DNA from: Bdellovibrionia bacterium
GTDB taxonomy: Bacteria > Bdellovibrionota > Bdellovibrionia > Bdellovibrionales > JAGQZY01
DNA length: 64,000 bases
Direction of reading: 5' to 3'
Assembly (NCBI GenBank): GCA_030427805.1
Contig: JAUICP010000006.1
Span: 256,740 to 320,739, forward strand
The position numbers and the translations under genes were made by a program. Shown here one piece after another: positions 17,194-25,178 of the stretch; the first letter of the stretch is position 1, and each line of letters opens with the position of its first letter. The notes below the pieces were generated by a model. It was not told the DNA's origin, ran no database searches, and saw only the letters and a list, made by a program, of their open reading frames with translations.

Positions 17194-18828
17194 CTACACC
17201 CTACTTCTTGCTTTTGACTTCTTTTTAACGCCAAAGAATCCCTGTATTTTTCGAACCATCCTTTTTAAAGAAAGTTCGTCGCGCAGCATCCCCTCGAATA
17301 AAACAAAAATATCGGGGTCCAACCAATTGTGAAAAAACACTCGCGCTGTTTTTTGCAACAAAAGGTGGCGCGCAAAACTAGAGTTTTGAAACTCTGAGCG
17401 CTCATTTTTGTGAAAGAGGTGATAAACCTCACACTCGCTGAGGTGGAGACTACATCCCGAGCGGTAGGCTCGAAGGCCTAAATCTGTGTCTTCGAAGCCG
17501 TAGAAAATATAGTTTTTGCGAAACCAACCCAAGTCTTTAAAGAGCTGCCGCTTTAAACTTAAAGTATGGGTACAAACATATTTCCAGCAATTGTCGAGAT
17601 TCATCCAACCCGAAGCATCGGCCATATCGTAGAATTTCTCCCAATATCCACCTTCTGGAACAAAAGTATCTTTGCCAATAACAATGTCATCATAGTTGGT
17701 GTCTAGGGAACTGACTTCTCTTTTTAAATGGGGGCGCCGGCATTGAACCAGGTCATAGGATTTATGTTTTTCAATGAGGTGACTGAGAAAGTTTTTAGGA
17801 GTCAGGATATCTGAATCCAAAAACGAAAGGATATGACCCTCGGCATGCTTTACACCTAGGTTTCGAGAAACACCAGCTCGGTACTGGGAGTCTCCCATGG
17901 CTCGACTCTTATGACGAGGATAAAAAATGTACTTAAAATTGACCTTCTCTTTAAAGTTTTCAGCAAAGTTTATGAGAGCTTCTTGGCTTCCATCGTCACT
18001 CCCATCGTCGACGACGATGACTTCAAACTTTTCTTTGTCCAGGTCTTGCTGAAAGAGGTGGCGCACTGTATTCACTACGTAGTCGCGATTATTATATGTT
18101 GGAATAACAACCGATACTTCTTTGTCGGCAGAGCCAAAAGATGTACTGTAAAAAACCTCCACCAGAGATTCTAAGTCCATTGCCGGATCAACCCTCGGGT
18201 CCCAGATATCAATACCGCGAGGAGCCTGAAACTTAAGACGCGGAAACTCTTTTAAAATTCGAGACATTAATCGATAAATTTCTTCGACTGTTAGGTAGGG
18301 GTCATCCACATCAAAAGAGTATGGAAAATACCAATAAAGTTTTTTCCACTCCTCCTCGCCCAAAGCTTCGAGAATCTTTTTAAAATCTAAATCGTGGCGC
18401 CCCAAGAGAGTGTAATAATAATCAGCCGATCCGGCTTTTAATTTATCGACGAGTTCCCTATCTTTGAGCTGATAATTTTCGAGCAGAATATTTATTATGA
18501 GATCTTTTCCCAAGAGCTTTTCTTCGATCAGAGACCAATTCAAGTGCATGGACAGAGAGTTCACTTCGACAACAATGGCAAAACCTTGGTTTCTTGTTTC
18601 ATCAATAATTTTTTGTAAGTCGTCTCGAAAAATTGAGTTGGCTGGATAAACAATCGTAGAATAATTTCCACTTTTCGCCCTCTTTAGGGCTCGAAGAATC
18701 GAGTCCCAATCGCGATCAGGTTCTTGAACACAACCGAGCATCACATCGAAAACACTATCCTTATGGCTCGGACTCTGAGTCAGAGGCATATAGTAAAAGC
18801 GCTCGTACTGTTTTTGTGATTTCGCCAT
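17194..18828 (-). CDS. GT2 glycosyltransferase with an extra N-terminal domain
   Basis: From ATG 18828 (GGAGAGGG upstream) the protein has 544 residues. About residues 235-480 form a GT-A glycosyltransferase of family 2: SVVIPTYNN, VVDDGSDDGS, and the metal-binding LDSDI. The first 220 residues are not part of a normal GT2. They alternate strands and helices (TIVYPANSIF, DLIINILLEN, ADYYYTLLGR, WYFPYSFD), like a TIM-barrel or radical-SAM half-barrel without the cysteine cluster. The end is basic (KKKSKARSRV). It is divergent from the next GT2 gene, so it likely serves the same surface glycan. Donor and acceptor are unknown. Confidence 0.85.
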   Translation of the reverse strand: MAKSQKQYERFYYMPLTQSPSHKDSVFDVMLGCVQEPDRDWDSILRALKRAKSGNYSTIVYPANSIFRDDLQKIIDETRNQGFAIVVEVNSLSMHLNWSLIEEKLLGKDLIINILLENYQLKDRELVDKLKAGSADYYYTLLGRHDLDFKKILEALGEEEWKKLYWYFPYSFDVDDPYLTVEEIYRLMSRILKEFPRLKFQAPRGIDIWDPRVDPAMDLESLVEVFYSTSFGSADKEVSVVIPTYNNRDYVVNTVRHLFQQDLDKEKFEVIVVDDGSDDGSQEALINFAENFKEKVNFKYIFYPRHKSRAMGDSQYRAGVSRNLGVKHAEGHILSFLDSDILTPKNFLSHLIEKHKSYDLVQCRRPHLKREVSSLDTNYDDIVIGKDTFVPEGGYWEKFYDMADASGWMNLDNCWKYVCTHTLSLKRQLFKDLGWFRKNYIFYGFEDTDLGLRAYRSGCSLHLSECEVYHLFHKNERSEFQNSSFARHLLLQKTARVFFHNWLDPDIFVLFEGMLRDELSLKRMVRKIQGFFGVKKKSKARSRV

Positions 18829-19006
18829 CAACCCTCTCCTGACCAAAGAATCACGGCCAATGACACTCCCTGCCATTGACCCCAATAGAGATTCTTCTAC
18901 TCTTATCTATAGAGAAGCTTAAGGAATATATTGAAATTTTTAAATAAAAAACCAAAGCTTCACTGCGAAGCACAGAACAAAAACAATCTGTCAGTAAAGC
19001 CTTCCT

Positions 19007-19993
19007 ATGAAATTGAGCCTAGTTGTTCCAAGCCATCATCGTTTTGAGGAAATCAAAGATCTCCTCAAAGAGATTCCCCTGCAAAATCTCGATGAGAACG
19101 CTTTTGAAGTTTTGATTGTTTCAAACCTTGAAGATCCTAAGCTGCGAAGTCTATGTAAAGACTCATCCCTGGTGAATGTCTTCTATCACCAAGTCGGCCA
19201 AGTAGGTGTCAATCGCGCTCGAAACCTAGGTATTGAGTATTCACGGGGAGAGATTTTGCTGTTTATCGATGACGATTGCCGCTTTCCCGGTCCTGACTAC
19301 TTAGGTCGTGTCATTGAAGCTCACCAAAAATATCCCGATACCCTTGGCATCGGTGGTCGCTACATTCCTCCTGAAACCCTTACCCACCTTGAATTTGCCT
19401 ACTTTCTCAATTCGGACCTATGGCTCAGTCAGTCCCTTTTTGAAGACAATAAAACGAGAAACCTTATCGGAGGTTGCGCCTCTTACAAAAAGAAAGCCTT
19501 TGCTCGTGGCCTTCGCTTCGATCCCGAAATTGAGTTTGGCGGCAGTGAAACTGATTTCAATATACGTCTGCAAAAAGAGGGCTTTGAATTGCGACTCATT
19601 GATGAACTGGATTTGATTCACAAGGTCGACCTCACTTTTCGCAATTTTCTGAAAAAAGCCTTTAAACAGGGAGTTGGCGCCCGAAGAAGGGACGAAAACG
19701 GTATCCACCTAGGGCAGTTTTACAACGATCGACGGGTCGATAGCCAACAAGCCCACCGCTCAACGCCCCAGCAGTATCGCTTTTGGCTGGTCGGTTTTTA
19801 CCTTTGGGTTTTCGACATCTCGTTCCAAATAGGATATCGCTATTTTGACGAAAAAAAGCGAGTTCCTCCTCTCGCCCTAATTCGCTCCATTTTGGGTGAA
19901 TTTACCTATAGATTTCTAAAAATATTTCGAACCTCAGTCTTTTCTGAGTTAAGGTATAGTTTTAATTACTGGTTTCGATCAAAAAAGCATTAA
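19007..19993 (+). CDS. GT2 family glycosyltransferase
   Basis: A 328-residue cytoplasmic GT-A enzyme opening with SLVVPSHHR, then GVNRARNLG and the metal-binding FIDDDCRF (Asp88-90), and a later GGSETDFNIRL, the usual catalytic-base region of GT2. It has no transmembrane helix except perhaps weak hydrophobicity near the C-terminus. The TAA stop is immediately followed by the ATG of the next gene. It shares GVN(R/Q)ARNLG and DDDC with the GT2 at 22326, so the two are probably paralogues. Confidence 0.9.
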   Translation: MKLSLVVPSHHRFEEIKDLLKEIPLQNLDENAFEVLIVSNLEDPKLRSLCKDSSLVNVFYHQVGQVGVNRARNLGIEYSRGEILLFIDDDCRFPGPDYLGRVIEAHQKYPDTLGIGGRYIPPETLTHLEFAYFLNSDLWLSQSLFEDNKTRNLIGGCASYKKKAFARGLRFDPEIEFGGSETDFNIRLQKEGFELRLIDELDLIHKVDLTFRNFLKKAFKQGVGARRRDENGIHLGQFYNDRRVDSQQAHRSTPQQYRFWLVGFYLWVFDISFQIGYRYFDEKKRVPPLALIRSILGEFTYRFLKIFRTSVFSELRYSFNYWFRSKKH

Positions 19994-22339
19994 ATGACAG
20001 GAAATAATCAAACGCTCAAAGATCTCAATTATCGAAAGATTCGAGTGCACGCCCAGTGCGAACAAAACTGCTCCTATTGCGGTTCACTCAATCAACTTTC
20101 TCCTGCGAGCCTCAATCAGTCTGATTTGACTAAGATTTCGGAAAATCTTTCTGAAGCGAAAGCCTATTACCCGTGTAACTCCCTCTACAGTGATGCCTTT
20201 TTCAATTTCTTCAAAGGCCTTGACGATTTAAGCGACTATAAATTGGGTGTACAAATACGCTCCCTTGAAGATTCAAACTTAATGACTCGTCTTTTAGAAT
20301 TTTCCAATCGCTCCCTCAATCTGCATTTGTATTTGGATCGTTTCGATGAAAAAGCCTATGAGACAACGGCAAAAATAAAAGATCAATTTCGGGTGACCTA
20401 TGTTCTCGTGATCGAAAACAAAGAGGATATTCTCAAACTCATCAGTGAACTGCCCCATTACGTCATAAAAGATTTAAAGTTCACCATTGCAAGTGACGAA
20501 ACCCAACCTATTGATGCTCTACACGTTTACAACGAACTCTCAGAGATTAACGAAATCAGCAACGACCTCAGTATTCAACCGGAACTATTTTCTGAAGGCC
20601 CAAGCCAAGTTAGTTTCAAAGACCAACTTTATCCACCCAAGAGTTTTTGGTTTAAAGCTTTAGAAGCCAACAAACCACCACTCTTGAACATTCTTTGCTA
20701 TACCGATAGCCCTCTCGACCGAGAAAAACTTCTAGAATTCGAAGAGCGCGTCTTTCAAACCTATGGTTCGGCGGCCCTTATTACTCTTTTAACGAGAAGT
20801 CCCTTGGTCAAAAAACATAGTTTTGGAGCTTGGCAGCCGAAGACTCCTTCGTTGTGGATTGATGTGAGTCGAAATAATTTGTTTCCTAAACTCAGCCATA
20901 TTTTAAACGTCGGTATCAGCGAGGTACCGAGTGAAAAGGTGTTATTTTTAAACTCATTCACTGGAGACCTACCACCAGTAGATTCTGAACTTGATTTAAA
21001 AAGTGCCATAAAAAGTACAATCGATGAAGCCCATCAATTGAATCTGCATGGACTTCTCATTAAACGAAGCGATTTTAGTGCAATTCAAGTTTTTCAGATC
21101 CAGAGCGACAGTACCGAAGAACTCGTTTTAGATATCGTAGCCCAACTTCAAACTCAGTCTACTGAGACTACGGACAATCCCGACGGTCTAAACATAAAAC
21201 TCTCCATGAAAAGTCTTTCAAAGGTTTACTTTAAATATCTGAATGAAGACTTCTTTGATCAATATTCAAAGTACGCATCGGACCATCACTTTTTTCGAAG
21301 TTTGGCTAATTTTATTTTTGCGCCCTTGAGCTTTCTCTACTCTATTCCGCCAGTGAGATGGCTTATTTTACTTCTCACTTTCCCCATACGCTTACCCATC
21401 AAATTGATTCGCAAAAGTCCAAAGCTCAATTATTTTTTTTCGTTGCGCTGGGTTAACATAGAGTCCACTTATCACTTTTGGAAAGTCCACATCCACACAG
21501 TATTGGCTCCCGTTTATTTTTTCAAAAAACATATTTGGCGAATCCGCGTCCCTTTTGACTTTATTTTAAAATACGCCTGGTGGCTTAAAAAGCCCTTTTA
21601 CTTTGTTAAAGCCAAAACACTGAAATTCGTCTTTTTTCTAAGACACATCTTTCTTGAGACCATTGGTCGAACTTGGATATTTAGAGCTCTGACCTTAAAA
21701 TTTACCGCCTATTTAAGGCACCTCTACCTCGAGACCATTGGTCGAATTTGGATTGTAAAAGTAATCACTCAACGTTTCAAAACGGTTCTTACTCGAAGCC
21801 TCTACTTTGTGAGACATGTTTACTTACAGTTCGTAGCTAAACTCTGGGTTGTTAGAGTGTGGCCCATGCGTGCCTTCGGCCAGATAAAACGGTTTGGGGC
21901 GTTTCTTCGCCACCTCTATTTAGAAAGCATTTCACAACTTTGGATTTTTAAGGTTTTAGGGGCCAGAATTCTTGGCCTTTTCAAAAGGGCCACCGGTCAA
22001 CTCGTGCGACTTACCTACTACCTTCGCCACCTCGTTTTAGAACTTCGTGGGCGACTTTGGATTTTTAAAGTGTGGTACATTCGATTTAAAATATGGGCTT
22101 ATTATAAAATGAGATCGATATTTTACCTCTTACGTGAAATCTTCTGGCGTTTGAAAATGCCTTTTTATGCTCCACTGGGTTTCTTAATCAGCCTATTTGA
22201 ATTCGACGATGAAATTCGAAAAAAGCCCTTTATAAAAAGACTCCCCCACTATTTTATTCAACCCTTAAAGAAAATTGCATGGCTCCTACTGTACCCATTC
22301 AGATCCCTCGCTACAGGAGGAAGTAATGGCAAAAAATAA
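19994..22339 (+). CDS. Radical-SAM-like protein with C-terminal cationic-aromatic repeats
   Basis: A 781-residue protein I cannot assign to a named family. Near the N-terminus Cys22, Cys26 and Cys29 form CX3CX2C (CEQNCSYC), the 4Fe-4S motif of radical SAM enzymes. Residues 30-410 look like an alpha/beta barrel. Residues about 440-780 are highly basic and aromatic and contain at least five copies of a motif close to (Y/F)LRHLYLE-x4-(L/I)WIFKV, spaced 25-40 residues. The repeats suggest stacked amphipathic helices at a membrane or anionic polymer. The ATG abuts the upstream GT2 stop with no clear Shine-Dalgarno, so translation is probably coupled. A role in modifying a surface glycan or peptide is inference. 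Confidence 0.7.
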   Translation: MTGNNQTLKDLNYRKIRVHAQCEQNCSYCGSLNQLSPASLNQSDLTKISENLSEAKAYYPCNSLYSDAFFNFFKGLDDLSDYKLGVQIRSLEDSNLMTRLLEFSNRSLNLHLYLDRFDEKAYETTAKIKDQFRVTYVLVIENKEDILKLISELPHYVIKDLKFTIASDETQPIDALHVYNELSEINEISNDLSIQPELFSEGPSQVSFKDQLYPPKSFWFKALEANKPPLLNILCYTDSPLDREKLLEFEERVFQTYGSAALITLLTRSPLVKKHSFGAWQPKTPSLWIDVSRNNLFPKLSHILNVGISEVPSEKVLFLNSFTGDLPPVDSELDLKSAIKSTIDEAHQLNLHGLLIKRSDFSAIQVFQIQSDSTEELVLDIVAQLQTQSTETTDNPDGLNIKLSMKSLSKVYFKYLNEDFFDQYSKYASDHHFFRSLANFIFAPLSFLYSIPPVRWLILLLTFPIRLPIKLIRKSPKLNYFFSLRWVNIESTYHFWKVHIHTVLAPVYFFKKHIWRIRVPFDFILKYAWWLKKPFYFVKAKTLKFVFFLRHIFLETIGRTWIFRALTLKFTAYLRHLYLETIGRIWIVKVITQRFKTVLTRSLYFVRHVYLQFVAKLWVVRVWPMRAFGQIKRFGAFLRHLYLESISQLWIFKVLGARILGLFKRATGQLVRLTYYLRHLVLELRGRLWIFKVWYIRFKIWAYYKMRSIFYLLREIFWRLKMPFYAPLGFLISLFEFDDEIRKKPFIKRLPHYFIQPLKKIAWLLLYPFRSLATGGSNGKK

Positions 22340-23186
22340 AGCAATCAGCCTGATCATACCCAGCGTGAGCAATGCGGTTAAGCTCAAGCCTCTGCTGGAC
22401 TCGGTTCTCAGTCAAGACCTCGATAGAAATCAATTCGAAGTGATCATTTGCTTTAATGGCAGAGAAGACCTACAACCCGATGAACGACACATTCTCGATC
22501 ACTACCAAGAAAAATTCAGTTTAACCCCATTATGGGAAAAGCAACCTGGGGTCAATCAAGCGCGAAACCTGGGTGCCAGCAAAGCCCAAGCGCCATTCGT
22601 TTACTTTATTGATGATGATTGTTTTTTCAGTCGAAAGGACCAACTCAATCATCTTTTAAAACTTTTTGAGAACTCACCAAAACAGGTTATTGGGGGACCC
22701 TATTTAATTGGAGGCAATAGTCCTATTGATGATTTTTACAATAGGATGTGTAACCTTTGGGTTGAGAGTCATAAAGATGCCAACGGCGAGTACCATTACT
22801 TGCTCGGTGGGAATTTTGCCATGAGTAAAAAACTCTTCGACAAGTTTAAGTTTGATGAAAACTTTCTTTGGGGCGGAGAGGAGTCCGAGTTCTTTCTAAG
22901 ATTGAAAGAAGCTGAAGTACAGGTAGAATTTACTTCGTCACTAGCCGTCTATCACAACCCCGGAAAATCAAAGCGAACTCTGCTTGAAACCGCAAGACGG
23001 CAAGGCCGCGGACGATCTCAATTGAAAAGCGGAGCTTACAATAGAGACTGGCTTCATTTTGTCGGAGAGCTTCAGCTCGGAGATCTTAAAAAGCTTCCCC
23101 TTGGAAGCCGATATGCCTATGAAGTATTTAAATCTTATCTACGAGAGCGGCTTAGAGTCAGCAACCCCTTTTTTAATTCCAAGTGA
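22326..23186 (+). CDS. GT2 family glycosyltransferase
   Basis: From ATG 22326 (AGGAGG eight bases upstream) the product has 286 residues with ISLIIPSVSN, GVNQARNLG, the metal-binding FIDDDCF (Asp96-98) and WGGEESEFFLRL in the catalytic-base region. It overlaps the radical-SAM-like gene by 14 bases and is close in motif order to the GT2 at 19007. A longer upstream frame starting at 22275 is rejected on the strength of this ribosome site. Its last 48 bases overlap the convergent GT gene. Confidence 0.9.
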   Translation: MAKNKAISLIIPSVSNAVKLKPLLDSVLSQDLDRNQFEVIICFNGREDLQPDERHILDHYQEKFSLTPLWEKQPGVNQARNLGASKAQAPFVYFIDDDCFFSRKDQLNHLLKLFENSPKQVIGGPYLIGGNSPIDDFYNRMCNLWVESHKDANGEYHYLLGGNFAMSKKLFDKFKFDENFLWGGEESEFFLRLKEAEVQVEFTSSLAVYHNPGKSKRTLLETARRQGRGRSQLKSGAYNRDWLHFVGELQLGDLKKLPLGSRYAYEVFKSYLRERLRVSNPFFNSK

Positions 23187-23927
23187 AAGCTGAGCACTTC
23201 GAACCACTTCTTTTTTGAAGTTAAGCTGATACCAGTATCTAAATATCGTGAATAAAAACCTTGGACCATCAATGAAGATGTACAACTTTGAGTGACCAAT
23301 TCTCTCGAAGTAATTAACAGGAACTTCGATAAAAGGAATTTTAAATCGAAGAAACAAAAAGGTCATCGCTAAGGTAAAGTCGAGATTATTGGGCAGCAAA
23401 TCGACAAAAGACGAAAGAAAACGTCTTTTGAAAACTCGTAACCCTGTACAACAGTCATTGACCTTAACGCGAAAAATACTCTTGATAATTGAAACAAAAA
23501 ATCGATTCCCGATTTCACGAGTAAAAGGCATCGATTGAATTTTCGAAAGTCGATCTCCACAAATAAGTCCGACTTCGGAGTTCTCTTCTAATTTGTTAAT
23601 CAACTGAACCAAATCGAATGGATCGTAAGTGTAATCCATATCGTAAAAAGCGATGAGCTCTCCGGTGGCCTCTTGAAAACCACGCTTCAAGGCTCCGCCA
23701 TAGCCAAGGCGCTTGCGACTCGCAATAATCCGCGCACTATGTTCTTCAGAAAAATCGATGAGCTTTTGCAGGGAACCATCCTGGGAATAATCATCGACCA
23801 CAATTAATTCAACTTGCTCAACGGAAGTTTCATTGAGGATGCGCTTTTCGGCCTCTTTAAATCGGCCTAAGACGGCATCGATCGCGTCTTCTTCATCATA
23901 ACAAGGAATAACAACTGATAATCTCAA
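23139..23927 (-). CDS. GT2 glycosyltransferase, polyprenyl-phosphate (DPM1-like) type
   Basis: A 262-residue GT-A protein with SVVIPCYDEEDAI, VVDDYSQDGS, RLGYGGALKRGF and the metal-binding YDMDYTYDP (Asp96, Asp98). These features match dolichyl/undecaprenyl-phosphate sugar transferases, which charge a lipid carrier used by GT-C enzymes on the outer side of the membrane. A GT-C-like protein is encoded 1.3 kb away. The start is a TTG at 23927 preceded by TGGAG. The C-terminus has no strong membrane anchor. Its 3' end overlaps the convergent GT2 gene by 48 bases. Confidence 0.88.
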   Translation of the reverse strand: MRLSVVIPCYDEEDAIDAVLGRFKEAEKRILNETSVEQVELIVVDDYSQDGSLQKLIDFSEEHSARIIASRKRLGYGGALKRGFQEATGELIAFYDMDYTYDPFDLVQLINKLEENSEVGLICGDRLSKIQSMPFTREIGNRFFVSIIKSIFRVKVNDCCTGLRVFKRRFLSSFVDLLPNNLDFTLAMTFLFLRFKIPFIEVPVNYFERIGHSKLYIFIDGPRFLFTIFRYWYQLNFKKEVVRSAQLSLGIKKGVADSKPLS

Positions 23928-24086
23928 TATCCACTCCAGGGAATTTAGCTGACAGGCTGAATTTTGGTCAAAGACTCATCTTAATAGATCTCACTGGGAA
24001 TTCCAAGCTCAAGGCCCTGATATCCAAGATTTTCATAAAACACTTCAGGCCTGAGGAATTCAATATAAATCACTAATTTTATTTAA

Positions 24087-25127
24087 CTAATTCCCATCAA
24101 TAGGAGCTGTGCCAAAAATCATTCCCCGCAGAAATCCTCCTGAATAGGAGACATGGGTGATCAGAAAAAGACCCCATGTATAAAGAATCGATCTGGGGTG
24201 AATGGAGCCCAGGCTCAAGTGCCCAATAAAACTCACGAGAAAAAGAATCGCAAAATAGCTGAGTAGAAGAATGAGTGCTATCTGATTAAAGAAGGCAGTT
24301 AGAACAAGGAGTCCAAGACAGGGTAAAAACAGCATTGGTAGAATAAAACGAAGCTCTCTCGCCTCTTTGTGGGTGCGAAAAATTTTTGCCTGGCCCAATC
24401 CGTAAATAAAAATCTTTTGAAACCAGGATTTCAAGGATTGTGGACCAATATGATGCACTTCTGGCTCGGGTGCAAAAATCAAGGCAAAAGAGTTATTAAC
24501 AAGGCGGGTATTCAGATCCACGTCTTCACAAACCCTGGGGAAGTCACTCGAGAAACCGCCGACACTTAAGATCGCTTCTTTTGAATAAATAATATTGGCT
24601 GTAGGAATATGTGAAACTTCCTTGGGCTCCCCCACAGCTTTCATTTGTGTCGAATTAAAGTGGCCCAAAAAAGTTTGGGCAAGAACGCGCCAAGAAGTCT
24701 CGCGAAAACCCTCGAACTTGAATCGAGCTAGGGATCCCAGTCCGGCTAATCGTTTATGGGTCTTTTGTTTTTCGACAAACTGCCCATAAAGTCGATCCAG
24801 CCACCCTTTATCGGGCCTGCAATCAGAGTCTGTAAATGCGATCAACGGAGAATTTGCCAGCTGAACCACATCCTGTCGGGCCTCACCAAGGTGATTTTTT
24901 TGACGCTCTACAAGACGCACAGAAAGTACACCTCGGTGGGATTCAACAAATTCACGCATCGCCTGGACACTCCCATCGGTAGAAGCATTATCCACCAAAA
25001 TAAGTTCAACCTTGAGCTGATTGAGATTGAGAGAACCGAAACTCTCAAGAACTCCACCGAGATTTCCAACCTCGTTGTGAACAACTAGTCCAATAGTTAT
25101 ATCAAAGTCGTGTTTGGGCTCATTCAT
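24087..25127 (-). CDS. Membrane-anchored GT2 glycosyltransferase
   Basis: The 346-residue protein begins with the GT2 fold (LVVHNEVGNL, LVDNASTDGS, HLGEARQ, TDSDCRP) and has a later VCEDVDLNTRL catalytic-base region. Residues from about 255 to the end hold two or three hydrophobic segments, as in GT2 enzymes that act at the membrane. The ATG at 25127 is taken rather than the TTG two codons earlier. It is divergent from the GT-C-like gene, with about 50 bases between starts. Confidence 0.88.
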   Translation of the reverse strand: MNEPKHDFDITIGLVVHNEVGNLGGVLESFGSLNLNQLKVELILVDNASTDGSVQAMREFVESHRGVLSVRLVERQKNHLGEARQDVVQLANSPLIAFTDSDCRPDKGWLDRLYGQFVEKQKTHKRLAGLGSLARFKFEGFRETSWRVLAQTFLGHFNSTQMKAVGEPKEVSHIPTANIIYSKEAILSVGGFSSDFPRVCEDVDLNTRLVNNSFALIFAPEPEVHHIGPQSLKSWFQKIFIYGLGQAKIFRTHKEARELRFILPMLFLPCLGLLVLTAFFNQIALILLLSYFAILFLVSFIGHLSLGSIHPRSILYTWGLFLITHVSYSGGFLRGMIFGTAPIDGN

Positions 25128-25178
25128 TTGCAACTGTTTGTTATTTCATCCCCTATTACTGTGATAGTATGATGCTCA

